Shown here: in pieces, positions 30,937 to 39,861 of the stretch
Layout: every line of letters begins with the position of its first letter
How positions within the stretch are numbered: position 1 is the stretch's first letter
Assembly: GCA_029262675.1 (NCBI GenBank)
Contig: JAJCYW010000020.1
Location: forward strand, 186,001 to 250,000
Direction of reading: 5' to 3'
Length of the DNA: 64,000 nt
Source of the DNA: Chloroflexota bacterium
GTDB taxonomy: Bacteria; Chloroflexota; Dehalococcoidia; DSTF01; RBG-16-68-14
The notes under the pieces: generated by a model
What the model was told of the DNA's origin: nothing
The model's input: the letters and a program-made list of their open reading frames with translations, nothing else
Databases searched by the model: none
Position numbers and translations under genes: made by a program

Positions 30937-32217
30937 ATGCAGGTACACCTGGAGTACGGGGAACAGGGGCTCGATGTCGAGCTGCCGGACGACGCTACCG
31001 TCCTCCAGCCTCGCGACGTGGCCGGCCTGCCAGACCCGCAGCAAGCGGTAGCGGATGCGCTGGCGCAGCCGCTCGGCTCGCCGCCGCTGGGCGAGGTCGT
31101 GAACGCTGACGACGACGTCGTAATCGTCGTCAGCGACATCACGCGGCCTGTGCCGAACAGCGTCATCTTGCCGTCGATCCTCGACGTGCTAGCCATGGCC
31201 GGCGTCCCACACGACCGCATCACGATCTTGATCGCCACGGGCCTTCACCGCGCGTCCACGGGCGAAGAGATCGATCGCGTGCTCGGCCCGGAGATCGCGA
31301 AATACTACAACGTCGTCAACCACAATGCGCGGGACGATTCGTCTCTGCGGCTGGTCACCACCACGTCGCGCGGCGTCGAGGTCTGGATGAACCAGCGCTA
31401 CCTGGACGCCAGCGTGCGCATCGTCACCGGCTTTGTCGAGCCGCACATCTTCGCGGGCTACTCGGGCGGCGGTAAGGGCGTGCTGCCGGGCGTCGCGGGC
31501 GCGCAGGCCATCATGCGCAACCATGGCGCCGATATGCTCGGCCACCCCAAGTCGACCTGGTGCGTGTCCGACGGCAACCCGGTCTTCGAGGAGATGCGCG
31601 ACATCGCGCTGCTGACGAAGCCGACGTTCTGCGTCAATGTTACGCTCAACGAGGAACGCGAAATAACTTCTGTGTTCGCAGGGGAGTTGGTGACCGCGCA
31701 CGACGCCGGTATCGCGCAGGCCGAGCGACAGTACGTCATCGACATCGCCGAGCCGTTCGACATCGTCGTCAGCACGAACATGGGCTACCCGGCCGATCTC
31801 AACCTCTACCAGGCGGTGAAGGGGATGTCGGTCGCGGCACAGGGCGTGCGCGAGGGTGGGGCCGTCATTCTCGTCGCGGAGTGCCGCGACCAGCTTGGCA
31901 TGGGCGAGTACGTCGATCTGCTGACGAGCGAACGTTCTCCGGCGGCGCTGCTGGAGCGCATCAACTCGCCGGGTTTCGCCTGCTACGACCAGTGGGGCGT
32001 CCAGCTCCAGGCGATGGTGCAGGCCAAGGCCGACGTCTGGCTCCACTCCAGCATGTCGCGGGAGACGACCGAATCGGCCCACCTGGCTTACTGCGCCGAC
32101 GTGGCCACGACCGTCGAGGAGCTGCGGGCGCGCCACCGCGCCGAGCATGGCCGCGACGCGACGCTGGCGGTGCTACCGCATGGCCACCTGACGGTGCCGC
32201 GGCTGGTTGATCACTAA
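30937..32217 (+). CDS. larA: LarA-family nickel-dependent 2-hydroxyacid racemase/epimerase
   Basis: LarA interconverts D/L-lactate or related 2-hydroxyacids using a nickel-pincer nucleotide. The 426-residue protein retains SDITRPVP and TGLHR (H104), EPHIFAGYSGGGKG (H170, K180) and RNHGADML (H196). These correspond, with a constant offset of 4, to H108, H174, K184 and H200 of the Lactobacillus enzyme as I recall it: the catalytic histidines, the cofactor-linking lysine and a nickel ligand. The cofactor genes larB, larC and larE are not in the window. The substrate may not be lactate, since LarA homologues are diverse. Confidence 0.85.
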   Translation: MQVHLEYGEQGLDVELPDDATVLQPRDVAGLPDPQQAVADALAQPLGSPPLGEVVNADDDVVIVVSDITRPVPNSVILPSILDVLAMAGVPHDRITILIATGLHRASTGEEIDRVLGPEIAKYYNVVNHNARDDSSLRLVTTTSRGVEVWMNQRYLDASVRIVTGFVEPHIFAGYSGGGKGVLPGVAGAQAIMRNHGADMLGHPKSTWCVSDGNPVFEEMRDIALLTKPTFCVNVTLNEEREITSVFAGELVTAHDAGIAQAERQYVIDIAEPFDIVVSTNMGYPADLNLYQAVKGMSVAAQGVREGGAVILVAECRDQLGMGEYVDLLTSERSPAALLERINSPGFACYDQWGVQLQAMVQAKADVWLHSSMSRETTESAHLAYCADVATTVEELRARHRAEHGRDATLAVLPHGHLTVPRLVDH

Positions 32218-32346
32218 CCAGACGTAAGGGGCCCGGCTTCATGCCGGCCCGCGACACAACTTCAGGGTGCGCCAAGCCCGCCGTGACGGGAGCGATCTGT
32301 CCCGACGCAGCCATTCCGTGTACGTGGCGCTTGCCGCTTAACGCTG

Positions 32347-33513
32347 TTAATCGACCGGACGCGTTGCCCCGTCGCCGGTGTACACGATTCGATAGAGAGT
32401 GCCGCCGAAATCGAGGACGAGCAGCGTGCCGTCGCGATCCACCACTACGTCGATCGGGTTCGTAAAACCGGCGCCGAACTCCTCTATCGTCACCTGTGGC
32501 CCCTCCGGCATTTCGTTAATGAGGGCGCGCACCAGTAGCTTGCCGCCTGGCCTGGGCGCCAGGGCGTTGCTGCCCCAGAGAGTGATGAAGAGGTCGCCCC
32601 GGTACTCGGCGGGGAACTGGTCGCCGTCGTAGTTATCGACGCCGGTGGAGCCTGTGTTGAAGCCCAGGCTTGCGATTGGCGGGATGCCGGACTGGAAGTT
32701 GTCGCAGGCGGCCCGATATGGCCAGCCGTAGTCGCCGCTCTCTCCGATCAGGTTGATTTCGTCGGTTGTGTTGCAGGGCGGGTCGGAGCCGTTATCGGTT
32801 GCCCAGAGGCGGCCCTGCGAATCGAAGGTGAGGTCGTAGGAGTTGCGCAGACCGCGGGCGTAGACGCGGAGGTCGCTGCCATCCGAGTTAGCCTGGAGGA
32901 TGGTGGCCGACAGCTCGTCCTCTTCGATGCAGTCGTTGCAGGTCGAGCCGTTGGTGAGGTAGAGCTTGCCGTCGGGTCCGAAGGCGAGGCCGTTGTTCTG
33001 GTGGACGCCGATCGGTAGGCCGGTGATGATCGCTTCCGTCTGGTCACCGACCGTATCGCCATCGGTGTCCCGAACGATGGAGACCCGGCCCTGGCTGGAG
33101 ACATAGAGCGAACCATCGGGCGCGAAGTCGGCGCCGTTGGCGAAGTAAAGCTCGGAGGCAAATTCTACCTTGCGGTCGAACACGCCGTCGCCATCCGCGT
33201 CCTCCAGTCTGAGGATAATCCCCGCGTATTGAGAGACGTAGATCGCGCCCTCGGGGCTGAGGGCGACCGAGGTCGGCAAGCCTAGATCACCGGCGATGAT
33301 GTAGGCCGTGAACCCGGGCGGCAGGTCGATATCGGTTGACGGCTCGATGGCCGGTATCGCGACGGTGGGCGAAGGCGCGCCGCCGGGCGTGGCGGTTGCG
33401 TCCGTCGCCTCACCGGCTGTTGGGGTGGCGGAGGGCGTGCCGCTGCTATCGCCGCCGCAGGCCGCGAGGAGCAGCGCGAGCGTGGTGAATACCAACGCGA
33501 GACGCGCGATCAT
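32347..33513 (-). CDS. PQQ-type sugar dehydrogenase-like lipoprotein
   Basis: A 388-residue exported protein with lipobox LLAAC (C19) and a Thr/Pro linker. The six-bladed propeller of soluble glucose/sorbosone dehydrogenases follows: LPPGFTAYIIAGDLGLPTSV, LEDADGDGVFDRKV, PIGVHQNNGLAFGPDGKLYL, RLWATDNGSDPP and DYGWPYRAACDN. Extra cysteine pairs (CNDC) are likely disulfides. Its start overlaps the gcvPB stop by 4 bases (ATGA), so it is transcribed with the glycine cleavage genes. Cofactor and substrate are unproven. Confidence 0.82.
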   Translation of the reverse strand: MIARLALVFTTLALLLAACGGDSSGTPSATPTAGEATDATATPGGAPSPTVAIPAIEPSTDIDLPPGFTAYIIAGDLGLPTSVALSPEGAIYVSQYAGIILRLEDADGDGVFDRKVEFASELYFANGADFAPDGSLYVSSQGRVSIVRDTDGDTVGDQTEAIITGLPIGVHQNNGLAFGPDGKLYLTNGSTCNDCIEEDELSATILQANSDGSDLRVYARGLRNSYDLTFDSQGRLWATDNGSDPPCNTTDEINLIGESGDYGWPYRAACDNFQSGIPPIASLGFNTGSTGVDNYDGDQFPAEYRGDLFITLWGSNALAPRPGGKLLVRALINEMPEGPQVTIEEFGAGFTNPIDVVVDRDGTLLVLDFGGTLYRIVYTGDGATRPVD

Positions 33514-34988
33514 ACCCCATCCTCCCGCTGCCAGCGGAGCACCGGTTTGCGGGCCGCTGTCGCTTCGTCCAGGCGGCGGAGGGGCGCGCGCGTCGGCGCG
33601 TCGCGGACGGTGTCCGGCTCTTCTTCCACCTCGCGCGCGATGGCCAGCATCGCCTCGCAGAAGGCGTCGACCGACTCTTTGCTCTCGGACTCCGTTGGCT
33701 CGATCATCATCGCTTCGTCGACGATCAGCGGGAAGTAGATCGTCGGCGGGTGGACGCCGTAGTCGATCAGCCTCTTGGCGATATCGAGCGTCTTCACGCC
33801 TTTCGCCTTCTGCCGCGAGCCGGAGATCACCACTTCGTGCATGCAGCGACGGTCGTAGGCCAGGCGGTAGGCGTCGCGCAGGCGGGCCTGCACGTAGTTG
33901 GCGTTGAGCACGGCCGCCTCGCTGATGTCGCGCAGGCCCTGCGCGCCCAGGCTGAGGATGTAGGCGTAGGCTCGCACCAGCACGCCGAAGTTGCCGTGGA
34001 AAAGGCCCAGCCGGCCGATGCTGCGCTCCGGCGCGGCGAGGACGAATTCACCGTCTGGGTTACGGCGGACGTGGGGCGTGGGCAGGAACGGGGCCAGCGT
34101 CGACGTGACGGCGATTGGCCCGGCGCCGGGGCCGCCGCCGCCGTGGGGCGTGCTGAACGTCTTGTGGAGGTTGAGATGAAAGACATCGAAGCCGAGGTCG
34201 CCCGGCTTGACGCGGCCCAGCATCGCGTTCATATTCGCGCCGTCGCCGTAGAGCAGCGCGCCGTGGCTGTGCACCAGCTCGGCGATGCGCAGGATCTGCG
34301 GCTCGAACAGTCCCAGCGTGCTTGGCAGCGTCAGCATCAGCGCGGCGACACTATCGCCGTTCCCGTCGAGCGCGGACTCCAGTGCCTCAATATCGAGGTT
34401 GCCGTCCGCGTCGGACGGGATGCTCTCGACGTCGAAGCCCGCCATCGCCGCTGTCGCCGGGTTCGTGCCGTGGGCTGAGTCGGGAACCAGCACGCGCTGC
34501 CGGTCCCCGCCGCCGTTCGACTCGTGGTACGCCCGCGCGATCAGGATGCCGGCCAGCTCGCCGTGAGCGCCCGCGTCCGGCACGAGCGACACGTCGTCCA
34601 TGCCCGTGATTTCCGCCAGCTCCGTCTGCAATCCATGCATCAGCGCGAGCGCGCCCTGCGCCGTTTCGGCAGGCTGGAGCGGGTGGAGCTGCGCGAAGCC
34701 GGGCAGTCGCGCGATGTCTTCTTGGACTTTGGGGTTGTATTTCATCGAGCAGCTACCGAGCGGGTAGAAGCCCGTGTCGATGCTGAAGTTGAGCTGAGAG
34801 AGCCGCGTGAAGTAGCGCACGACATCGAGCTGCGACAGCTCAGGCAGCGGCAGCTCGTCGCGCAGCAGCGGCGCAGGCGGAAGCGGCGAGAGCGGCACGT
34901 CCGGTGCCGCTACGGCGCAGCCGATGCGGCCCGGCCGGCTCAGGTCGAACGTCAGCGTTGCGCCGAGGTCTTCCGTCGCGCCGTTCAT
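33510..34988 (-). CDS. gcvPB: Glycine dehydrogenase (decarboxylating) subunit 2
   Basis: The PLP subunit of the split P-protein of glycine cleavage. The 492-residue protein has FYPLGSCSMKYNPK near 74-86, VPDSAHGTNPATAAMAGF, and the PLP lysine K276 in HLNLHKTFSTPHGGGGPG. It ends with MIEPTESESKESVDAF. Its start overlaps the gcvPA stop (ATGA), as expected for two subunits made in equal amount. Confidence 0.96.
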   Translation of the reverse strand: MNGATEDLGATLTFDLSRPGRIGCAVAAPDVPLSPLPPAPLLRDELPLPELSQLDVVRYFTRLSQLNFSIDTGFYPLGSCSMKYNPKVQEDIARLPGFAQLHPLQPAETAQGALALMHGLQTELAEITGMDDVSLVPDAGAHGELAGILIARAYHESNGGGDRQRVLVPDSAHGTNPATAAMAGFDVESIPSDADGNLDIEALESALDGNGDSVAALMLTLPSTLGLFEPQILRIAELVHSHGALLYGDGANMNAMLGRVKPGDLGFDVFHLNLHKTFSTPHGGGGPGAGPIAVTSTLAPFLPTPHVRRNPDGEFVLAAPERSIGRLGLFHGNFGVLVRAYAYILSLGAQGLRDISEAAVLNANYVQARLRDAYRLAYDRRCMHEVVISGSRQKAKGVKTLDIAKRLIDYGVHPPTIYFPLIVDEAMMIEPTESESKESVDAFCEAMLAIAREVEEEPDTVRDAPTRAPLRRLDEATAARKPVLRWQREDGV

Positions 34989-36325
34989 GAAATCGCCCCC
35001 AGCGCCGAGACTAGCGCTTCGATCTCTTCCCGCGTGTGGAGTTCGGAGAAGCAGAGCAGCAGGCCGTTGTCGATGCGGTCGGAGACGTCGTAGCCGCCGA
35101 TCATGTCGCGCTCCAACAGTGCGCGATTGACGTCGCCGGGTGCCGCAGGGCAGCGCACGACGAACTCCTGGAAGAACTCCTGCCCTGAGCCTGTCGAAGG
35201 GCCGTTCACCACGTCGTAGCCCGGTAGCTTTTCGATCTCACCGGCGGCGTAGTGGGCGTTGTGGTAGCAGTGTTCGGCCATCTTTCGTAGGCCTTGTTTG
35301 CCCAGCGTCGCAACGGCGACGGTGAACGCCAGTGCGATCAGTTGTGTGCTGGTACAGATGTTGGACGTCGCGCGCTCGCGGCGGATGTGTTGCTCGCGCG
35401 TCTGCAGCGTCAGGACGTAGCCTGTGCGGCCGTCCAGATCGGTCGTGCGACCGCAGATGCGGCCCGGCATGTGGCGCTGGTACTCCGCGCGGCAGGCGAA
35501 GAGGCCGACGTACGGCCCGCCGAAGTTGGGCGGCGAGGCGAGCGGTTGGCCGTCGCTGACGACGATGTCCGCGCCGAAGTCGCCCGGTGCCTGATACATG
35601 CCGAGGCTGACTGGGTCTGCCGAGACGATGAATAGCGCGCCGGCGGCGTGGGCGGCGTCTGCCAGCGATCCGAGCTCTCGCACGTTGCCAAGGAAGTCCG
35701 GCTGCTGGCCGGCTAAACAAGCTGAGTCGTCCCCGAATGTCGCGTCCTCCGTCGACACGGTTATGACGGTCAGCCCGCGCGCCGCCGCGTACGTCTCGAC
35801 GGTCTGTGCGATGTGGGGGTGGACGGTGTCCGCTAGCAGAATGCGGTCGCGACCGGTGACCGAACAGGCCATCAGGCACGCTTCCGCCAACGCGCTGGCG
35901 CCGTCGTACATGCCGGCGTTGGCGATCTCCATGCCCGTCAGTTCGCACACCAGAGACTGAAATTCAAACACGGTCTGGAGCGTGCCCTGGCTGATCTCGG
36001 GCTGGTAGGGCGTGTAGGCCGTCAGGTACTCGCCGCGGCTGATGATGTGGTCGACGGTGCTGGGGATGAAGTGGCGGTAGGCGCCTGCACCCAAGAAGCT
36101 GGGGAGTTCGCTCTGGGAGCGACCGGCCAGCGCGGCCATCTCACGCAGCAACTCCGCTTCAGCGAGGGCTGGCGGCAGGTCGAACGCCGGATCGCGGTGT
36201 TCCGCGGGGATTTCGGCGAACAGCTCGTCCGTCGTCGCCGCGCCGACGGTGCGGAGCATCGATTCTCGGTCTTCGTCGGTGAGAGGAATGTAGGGGTGGG
36301 CCAATGTCGAATCCTGTCGTGTCAT
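34985..36325 (-). CDS. gcvPA: Glycine dehydrogenase (decarboxylating) subunit 1
   Basis: The partner subunit of gcvPB, with YIPLTDEDRESMLRTVG, SFLGAGAYRHFIPSTVDHI, YTPYQPEISQGTLQTVFEFQ, NAGMYDGASALAEACLMA and NFGGPYVGLFACR. At about residues 373-380 the sequence reads NGPSTGSGQEFFQEFVV; the STGSGQE segment is an in-frame insertion relative to the usual GPFF.EFVV and is encoded by a short repeat (35183-35201). ATG 36325 is the start. Upstream, two perfect hairpins separate it from gcvH. Confidence 0.95.
   Translation of the reverse strand: MTRQDSTLAHPYIPLTDEDRESMLRTVGAATTDELFAEIPAEHRDPAFDLPPALAEAELLREMAALAGRSQSELPSFLGAGAYRHFIPSTVDHIISRGEYLTAYTPYQPEISQGTLQTVFEFQSLVCELTGMEIANAGMYDGASALAEACLMACSVTGRDRILLADTVHPHIAQTVETYAAARGLTVITVSTEDATFGDDSACLAGQQPDFLGNVRELGSLADAAHAAGALFIVSADPVSLGMYQAPGDFGADIVVSDGQPLASPPNFGGPYVGLFACRAEYQRHMPGRICGRTTDLDGRTGYVLTLQTREQHIRRERATSNICTSTQLIALAFTVAVATLGKQGLRKMAEHCYHNAHYAAGEIEKLPGYDVVNGPSTGSGQEFFQEFVVRCPAAPGDVNRALLERDMIGGYDVSDRIDNGLLLCFSELHTREEIEALVSALGAIS
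35183..35201. repeat. Short dispersed-repeat unit inside gcvPA
   Basis: CCCTGAGCCTGTCGAAGGG lies within gcvPA, with CCCT/AGGG termini that can pair. I recognise this 19-mer as a motif repeated in many high-GC bacterial assemblies, often read in other frames as LSLSKG. Here it adds codons in frame. No second copy was seen in the window. Confidence 0.55.
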
Positions 36326-36353
36326 TCCTGCGGCGTCACGTGCGCGCAGGCCT

Positions 36354-36392
36354 GCGAATGCGAAGCATTCGCGATTGCGCCCGAAGGGCGCA
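36354..36392. repeat. Twin palindromes between gcvH and gcvPA
   Basis: GCGAATGC-GAA-GCATTCGC (36354-36372) and TGCGCCC-GAA-GGGCGCA (36376-36392) are two perfect stems sharing a GAA loop, 3 bases apart, filling most of the 68-base spacer. They look like a REP-type element or a processing/attenuation site inside the operon. Confidence 0.7.
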
Positions 36393-36393
36393 C

Positions 36394-36795
36394 CTAGTCG
36401 GTGTTCTCCTCCATCTCGCGAGTTATCAACTCGTCGTACGCCTCGGCGGAGAGCAACGCATCGAGTTGGGCGGCGTCGGTGAGGCGTATCTTGATCAGCC
36501 AGCCATCGCCATACGGCTGCTCGTTGACGGTCTCCGGTGCATCGATCGCGGCTTGGTTGACCTCCAGCACCTCGCCGGATAGCGGCGCGAAGAGGTCAGA
36601 CACGGCCTTGACCGACTCGATTTCGCCCATCTTGCCGGCCTGCGTGAGCTCCGTGCCTATGGACGGGAGGTCCAGGTAAACGATGTCGCCGAGCTGGTCC
36701 TGCGCGTAGTCCGTGATCCCTATGACGGCGATGTCCTCTTCGGAGCGCACCCATTCGTGCTCCTTCGAGAAAGAGAGATTGCTAGGGATGTTCAT
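36394..36795 (-). CDS. gcvH: Glycine cleavage system H protein
   Basis: The lipoyl carrier of the system. The 133-residue protein contains LSFSKEHEWVRSEEDIAVIG, DYAQDQLGDIVYLDLP and the lipoylated lysine K63 in GEIESVKAVSDLFAPLSGEV. It overlaps the gcvT stop by 4 bases. Residues and length fit the family throughout. Confidence 0.97.
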   Translation of the reverse strand: MNIPSNLSFSKEHEWVRSEEDIAVIGITDYAQDQLGDIVYLDLPSIGTELTQAGKMGEIESVKAVSDLFAPLSGEVLEVNQAAIDAPETVNEQPYGDGWLIKIRLTDAAQLDALLSAEAYDELITREMEENTD

Positions 36796-37880
36796 GAGGT
36801 CTTCCTTCTGCGGTAAAACGGGCGGGGAACGACGCTGGCGGCCAGCAGCTTTCCTCTCACATCGACCTCCAACTCCGTGCCGTGCTCCGTCAGTTCGACG
36901 GGCAGGTAGGCCATGCCGATGCTGACGCCCAACAGTGGTGAGAAGCCGCCGCTGCTCATGCTAGCCACTGTCTGGCCGCCGTGCAAGACCGGCAGGCCGG
37001 GGCGCATGATGCCGCGTCCTTGCGCTTGGAGACAGGCGAGCTTCCGTTCGATCGGCAAGGCGTATGTTGCCTCGAGCGCGGCCCGTCCGGCGAAATCGAC
37101 GCCGTCGTCGAGGCTCACGGCAAAGCCCAGGCCCGCCTCCCAAGGGTTGGTTGTCGCGTCGATGTCGTTGCCGTAGAGCGGCAGCGCGGCTTCGAGTCGC
37201 AGCGTATCGCGCGCGCCGAGCCCGCAGGGCGTCACCCCAACATCGAGGAGCGCGCTCAGCAGCCCGCTGCCCGCCTCCACTTCCGCTATCAACTCGAAGC
37301 CGTCTTCGCCGGTGTAGCCCGTACGGCAGGCGAAGAGCGGTGCCGCGCCGAACGACAACTCGGCGCAGCGGCGGCGTTTCGGTAGCTCACCGTTGACACT
37401 ACCCGACAGGATTTCCGCCGAGGCGGGGCCCTGCAGGGCCAGCATCACGGTTGTCGACTGGCGGTCGTCTAACTCCGCGCCGTCGACGAGGTGCCGCCCG
37501 ATCTGCTCCCGTCCTATCTCCGCGTTCGCGGCGTTGTTGACGACGAGGAAGCGGTCGGCGGCCATGCGGTAGACGAAGAGGTCGTCGAGTATGCCGCCGC
37601 CGTCGTCGCACATCAGCGCGTAGTGCGCCTCACCGGCCGCCAGCGATGCAACGTCGTAGGTGACGGCGGCGCGCAGCGACTGGGCCGCGGCCGGGCCGCT
37701 GACATAGATTCGGCCCATGTGCGAGACGTCGAAGACGCCCGCCCGCTCCCGCACGGCGCGGTGCTCCTCGACGATGCCGGCGTACTGAACCGGCATCCGC
37801 CAGCCGGCGAACGGCGCGAAGCGGGCGCCGAGCTCTGCGTGAAGCGCGTCGAGCGGCAGGCTGCGTAGATCGTCAGTCAT
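36792..37880 (-). CDS. gcvT: Aminomethyltransferase (glycine cleavage T protein)
   Basis: Transfers the methylene of the lipoyl-bound intermediate to tetrahydrofolate. The 362-residue protein has LHAELGARFAPFAGWRMPVQ, HRAVRERAGVFDVSHMGRIY, DDGGGILDDLFVYRM, FACRTGYTGEDGFEL and GLGARDTLRLEAALPLYGND, and a final beta-barrel. It begins 30 bases after the MBL gene. No glycine riboswitch is seen upstream of the operon. Confidence 0.96.
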   Translation of the reverse strand: MTDDLRSLPLDALHAELGARFAPFAGWRMPVQYAGIVEEHRAVRERAGVFDVSHMGRIYVSGPAAAQSLRAAVTYDVASLAAGEAHYALMCDDGGGILDDLFVYRMAADRFLVVNNAANAEIGREQIGRHLVDGAELDDRQSTTVMLALQGPASAEILSGSVNGELPKRRRCAELSFGAAPLFACRTGYTGEDGFELIAEVEAGSGLLSALLDVGVTPCGLGARDTLRLEAALPLYGNDIDATTNPWEAGLGFAVSLDDGVDFAGRAALEATYALPIERKLACLQAQGRGIMRPGLPVLHGGQTVASMSSGGFSPLLGVSIGMAYLPVELTEHGTELEVDVRGKLLAASVVPRPFYRRRKTS

Positions 37881-37910
37881 GTCGCATCAGGCTCCGCAGT
37901 CGGGGGTGTA

Positions 37911-38768
37911 TTACTCGGTCAGCGCTTGCCAATGTCGCTTGCCGTCCTCACTCTGCGTTAATTTTCCCAGGCCGGGGAACGGGCTGTGGACACTAATCAC
38001 CAGCGCCTGTTCGCGGATCGCGCGCTCCACGATCTGCTTCTTCGTCGCCATTGATACCAGCGGCAGCAGGTCGAAGGCCGAGACCCATGCCGTCCGCTCA
38101 AGCTGTACGTGATGCTGCACCATGTCGCCGATGTAGATCGCCGTCTCGCCGCCGGAAGACAGCACGACCGACGCGTGATCCTCCGTGTGGCCCTGCGTGG
38201 GGATGATGGTGATCTCCGGCGAGACGGCTGTCTCGCCGTCGACTAACTCCAACTGCCCCGTCTCTTCGACCGGCACCAGGTTCTCGGTAAGGTACGTCGC
38301 GCGTGTGCGCTCGTTCGGGTGCGTTGCCGCCTCCCACTCGCCGCGCTGGATCAGGTAGCGCGCGTTGGGAAACGTCGGCACGGCGCTGCCCTCTCCCGCG
38401 CGTGTGTTCCAGCCGCAGTGGTCGGAGTGGAGGTGAGTGTTGATCACGACGTCGATGTCGCCGGGCGTCACGTCGATCGCCGCCAGCGCATCCATCAGGT
38501 TGCCGTCCGCGGCAGGCGTGCTGTTGCGGCGGTGGCCTTCCTTATCGCCGACGCCGGTCTCGATCAGCACCAGTTTGCCGTGCGAGCGGACGAGCAGTGA
38601 GTTGAGGCCCAGCGGCATCTGGTTCTGCTCGTTGGGCGGGCCGGTGACGCGCTCCCACATCATGCGCGGTACCAGGCCGAAGACGGCGCCGGCGTCTTGG
38701 TAGAGCGTGCCGTCGCTCAAGATGCAGAGGTCCAGGCTGCCCAGCCGGTGCGTCAGGGGTGCGGTCAC
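37911..38768 (-). CDS. MBL-fold metallohydrolase (lactonase-like)
   Basis: A 285-residue metallo-beta-lactamase-fold hydrolase with the dinuclear metal motif H112-x-H114-x-D116-H117 (NTHLHSDHCGW), a later IPTQGHTEDHASVVL and IYIGDMVQHH. This arrangement is that of the AHL-lactonase-like and related esterase groups, but the substrate is unknown. GTG 38768 is the start, following GAGGAGAGGAGACGAT. It is the first gene of the transcript that continues through gcvT, gcvH, gcvPA and gcvPB. Confidence 0.85.
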   Translation of the reverse strand: MTAPLTHRLGSLDLCILSDGTLYQDAGAVFGLVPRMMWERVTGPPNEQNQMPLGLNSLLVRSHGKLVLIETGVGDKEGHRRNSTPAADGNLMDALAAIDVTPGDIDVVINTHLHSDHCGWNTRAGEGSAVPTFPNARYLIQRGEWEAATHPNERTRATYLTENLVPVEETGQLELVDGETAVSPEITIIPTQGHTEDHASVVLSSGGETAIYIGDMVQHHVQLERTAWVSAFDLLPLVSMATKKQIVERAIREQALVISVHSPFPGLGKLTQSEDGKRHWQALTE

Positions 38769-38794
38769 ATCGTCTCCTCTCCTCGCCGACTCCC

Positions 38795-38824
38795 ACGATA
38801 GCCACGCGCGCCGCCAGCCGTCAA
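38795..38824 (-). promoter_or_regulatory. Promoter of the MBL-gcv operon
   Basis: On the minus strand TTGACG (38824-38819) and TATCGT (38800-38795) are 18 bases apart, about 20-26 bases before GTG 38768. The short leader leaves no room for a glycine riboswitch. Confidence 0.6.
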
Positions 38825-38888
38825 CGAGACGTAACGTGGATGGGCAGCGTCTCGCTCCAGGCTCCGGTGGTCGCTAACATACAAAGAG

Positions 38889-39740
38889 ATGTTGGTACCC
38901 AAACGCGGCCCTGCGGGGCTGCTTTTCATCCCTATCTTCGTCCTGGTGGTGTTCGCGTTCACCGCGTGCGGCGGAGAGTCCGCCGGCGGCGGCACGGCCA
39001 CGGTCTCGCCGCCTAGCGTCACACCGGCCGCGACCGCGACCGCGGAGCCGCCGCCGACGGGAATGCCCGCCGGGCCTGGCGCCGGCGCGATACCGCTGGA
39101 GCGCTTTCATTACTCCGCAACACTCAGCATGAGCCCCAGCGGCGGGGACGGCTCCCGCCAGCTCTACGTGTCAACGGAAGGCGATTTCGAGTGGCCGGAC
39201 AGGCACTCGTTCACTTACACGACGGAGCTAGGCGAGGGCGAGCTGCGCGAGCGGGTCGTTATCGTCGGCGACGCGGCCTGGTATGCGCGCCAGGAGGAGC
39301 CGTGGCGCGCGACGACGGTGGAAGACGAAACGATCGCCCGGTTGCTGGACACCGCCTTCTCGTCGCTGCGGCCGCGGTTCCTCGGCGGCCAGGAGTTCGA
39401 ACGAGTGCGGGCCAGCGTGCTCAACTTGCCGTCCACGCAGGAGTTCATCAACGCCACACGCGCCGACCACTACCGGGTCGACGAGGCCGGACTGGCGTTC
39501 ATCGAGGCCTTCCTGGCAGGTGGACAGCAGCTCACCAGCGTGGAAGATCTGGCCTGGGACATCTGGCTGGAAGCCACAGACGCTTGGCCTGTGCGCCTAT
39601 TGATGACGGGGACGCTGGTCGAACAGGTGGAGATTCTGGAACGGCTCGGCCTGCAGCCGCCGGCGGCGTGGGAGTTGCGCGTCGATGTCTCCCGTCCGAA
39701 CGACCCGGACCTCGCCGTCGAAACCCCCGCCGTCGAGTAG
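38889..39740 (+). CDS. LppX/LprG-like lipoprotein
   Basis: A 283-residue lipoprotein with a hydrophobic signal (LLFIPIFVLVVFAFTAC, lipobox cysteine C27) and a Pro/Thr linker to about residue 65. The folded part is a beta-rich domain (FHYSATLSMSPSGG, LYVSTEGDFEWPDRHSF, VVIVGDAAWYARQEEPWRAT), the half-barrel plan of LppX/LprG lipid-carrier lipoproteins, as judged by pattern only. ATG 38889 has only a weak AAAGAG ahead. A TAACAT -10-like element ends 8 bases upstream. Confidence 0.65.
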   Translation: MLVPKRGPAGLLFIPIFVLVVFAFTACGGESAGGGTATVSPPSVTPAATATAEPPPTGMPAGPGAGAIPLERFHYSATLSMSPSGGDGSRQLYVSTEGDFEWPDRHSFTYTTELGEGELRERVVIVGDAAWYARQEEPWRATTVEDETIARLLDTAFSSLRPRFLGGQEFERVRASVLNLPSTQEFINATRADHYRVDEAGLAFIEAFLAGGQQLTSVEDLAWDIWLEATDAWPVRLLMTGTLVEQVEILERLGLQPPAAWELRVDVSRPNDPDLAVETPAVE

Positions 39741-39861
39741 GTCTGCCGCGGCAGCCGCGGAGGCCGGCGGCGGCGAGCACTTGGTCGTTCGTGCCGCAAT
39801 CGCGCTGTTCATTATCGACGGCTCCCGCAGATCAGCGCGACGACGCGGGTTCGGATCGTCG

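Noticed and set aside
38769..38888. Possible glycine riboswitch ahead of the gcv operon
   Set aside because: The promoter is only about 25 bases from the GTG start, leaving no room for an aptamer.
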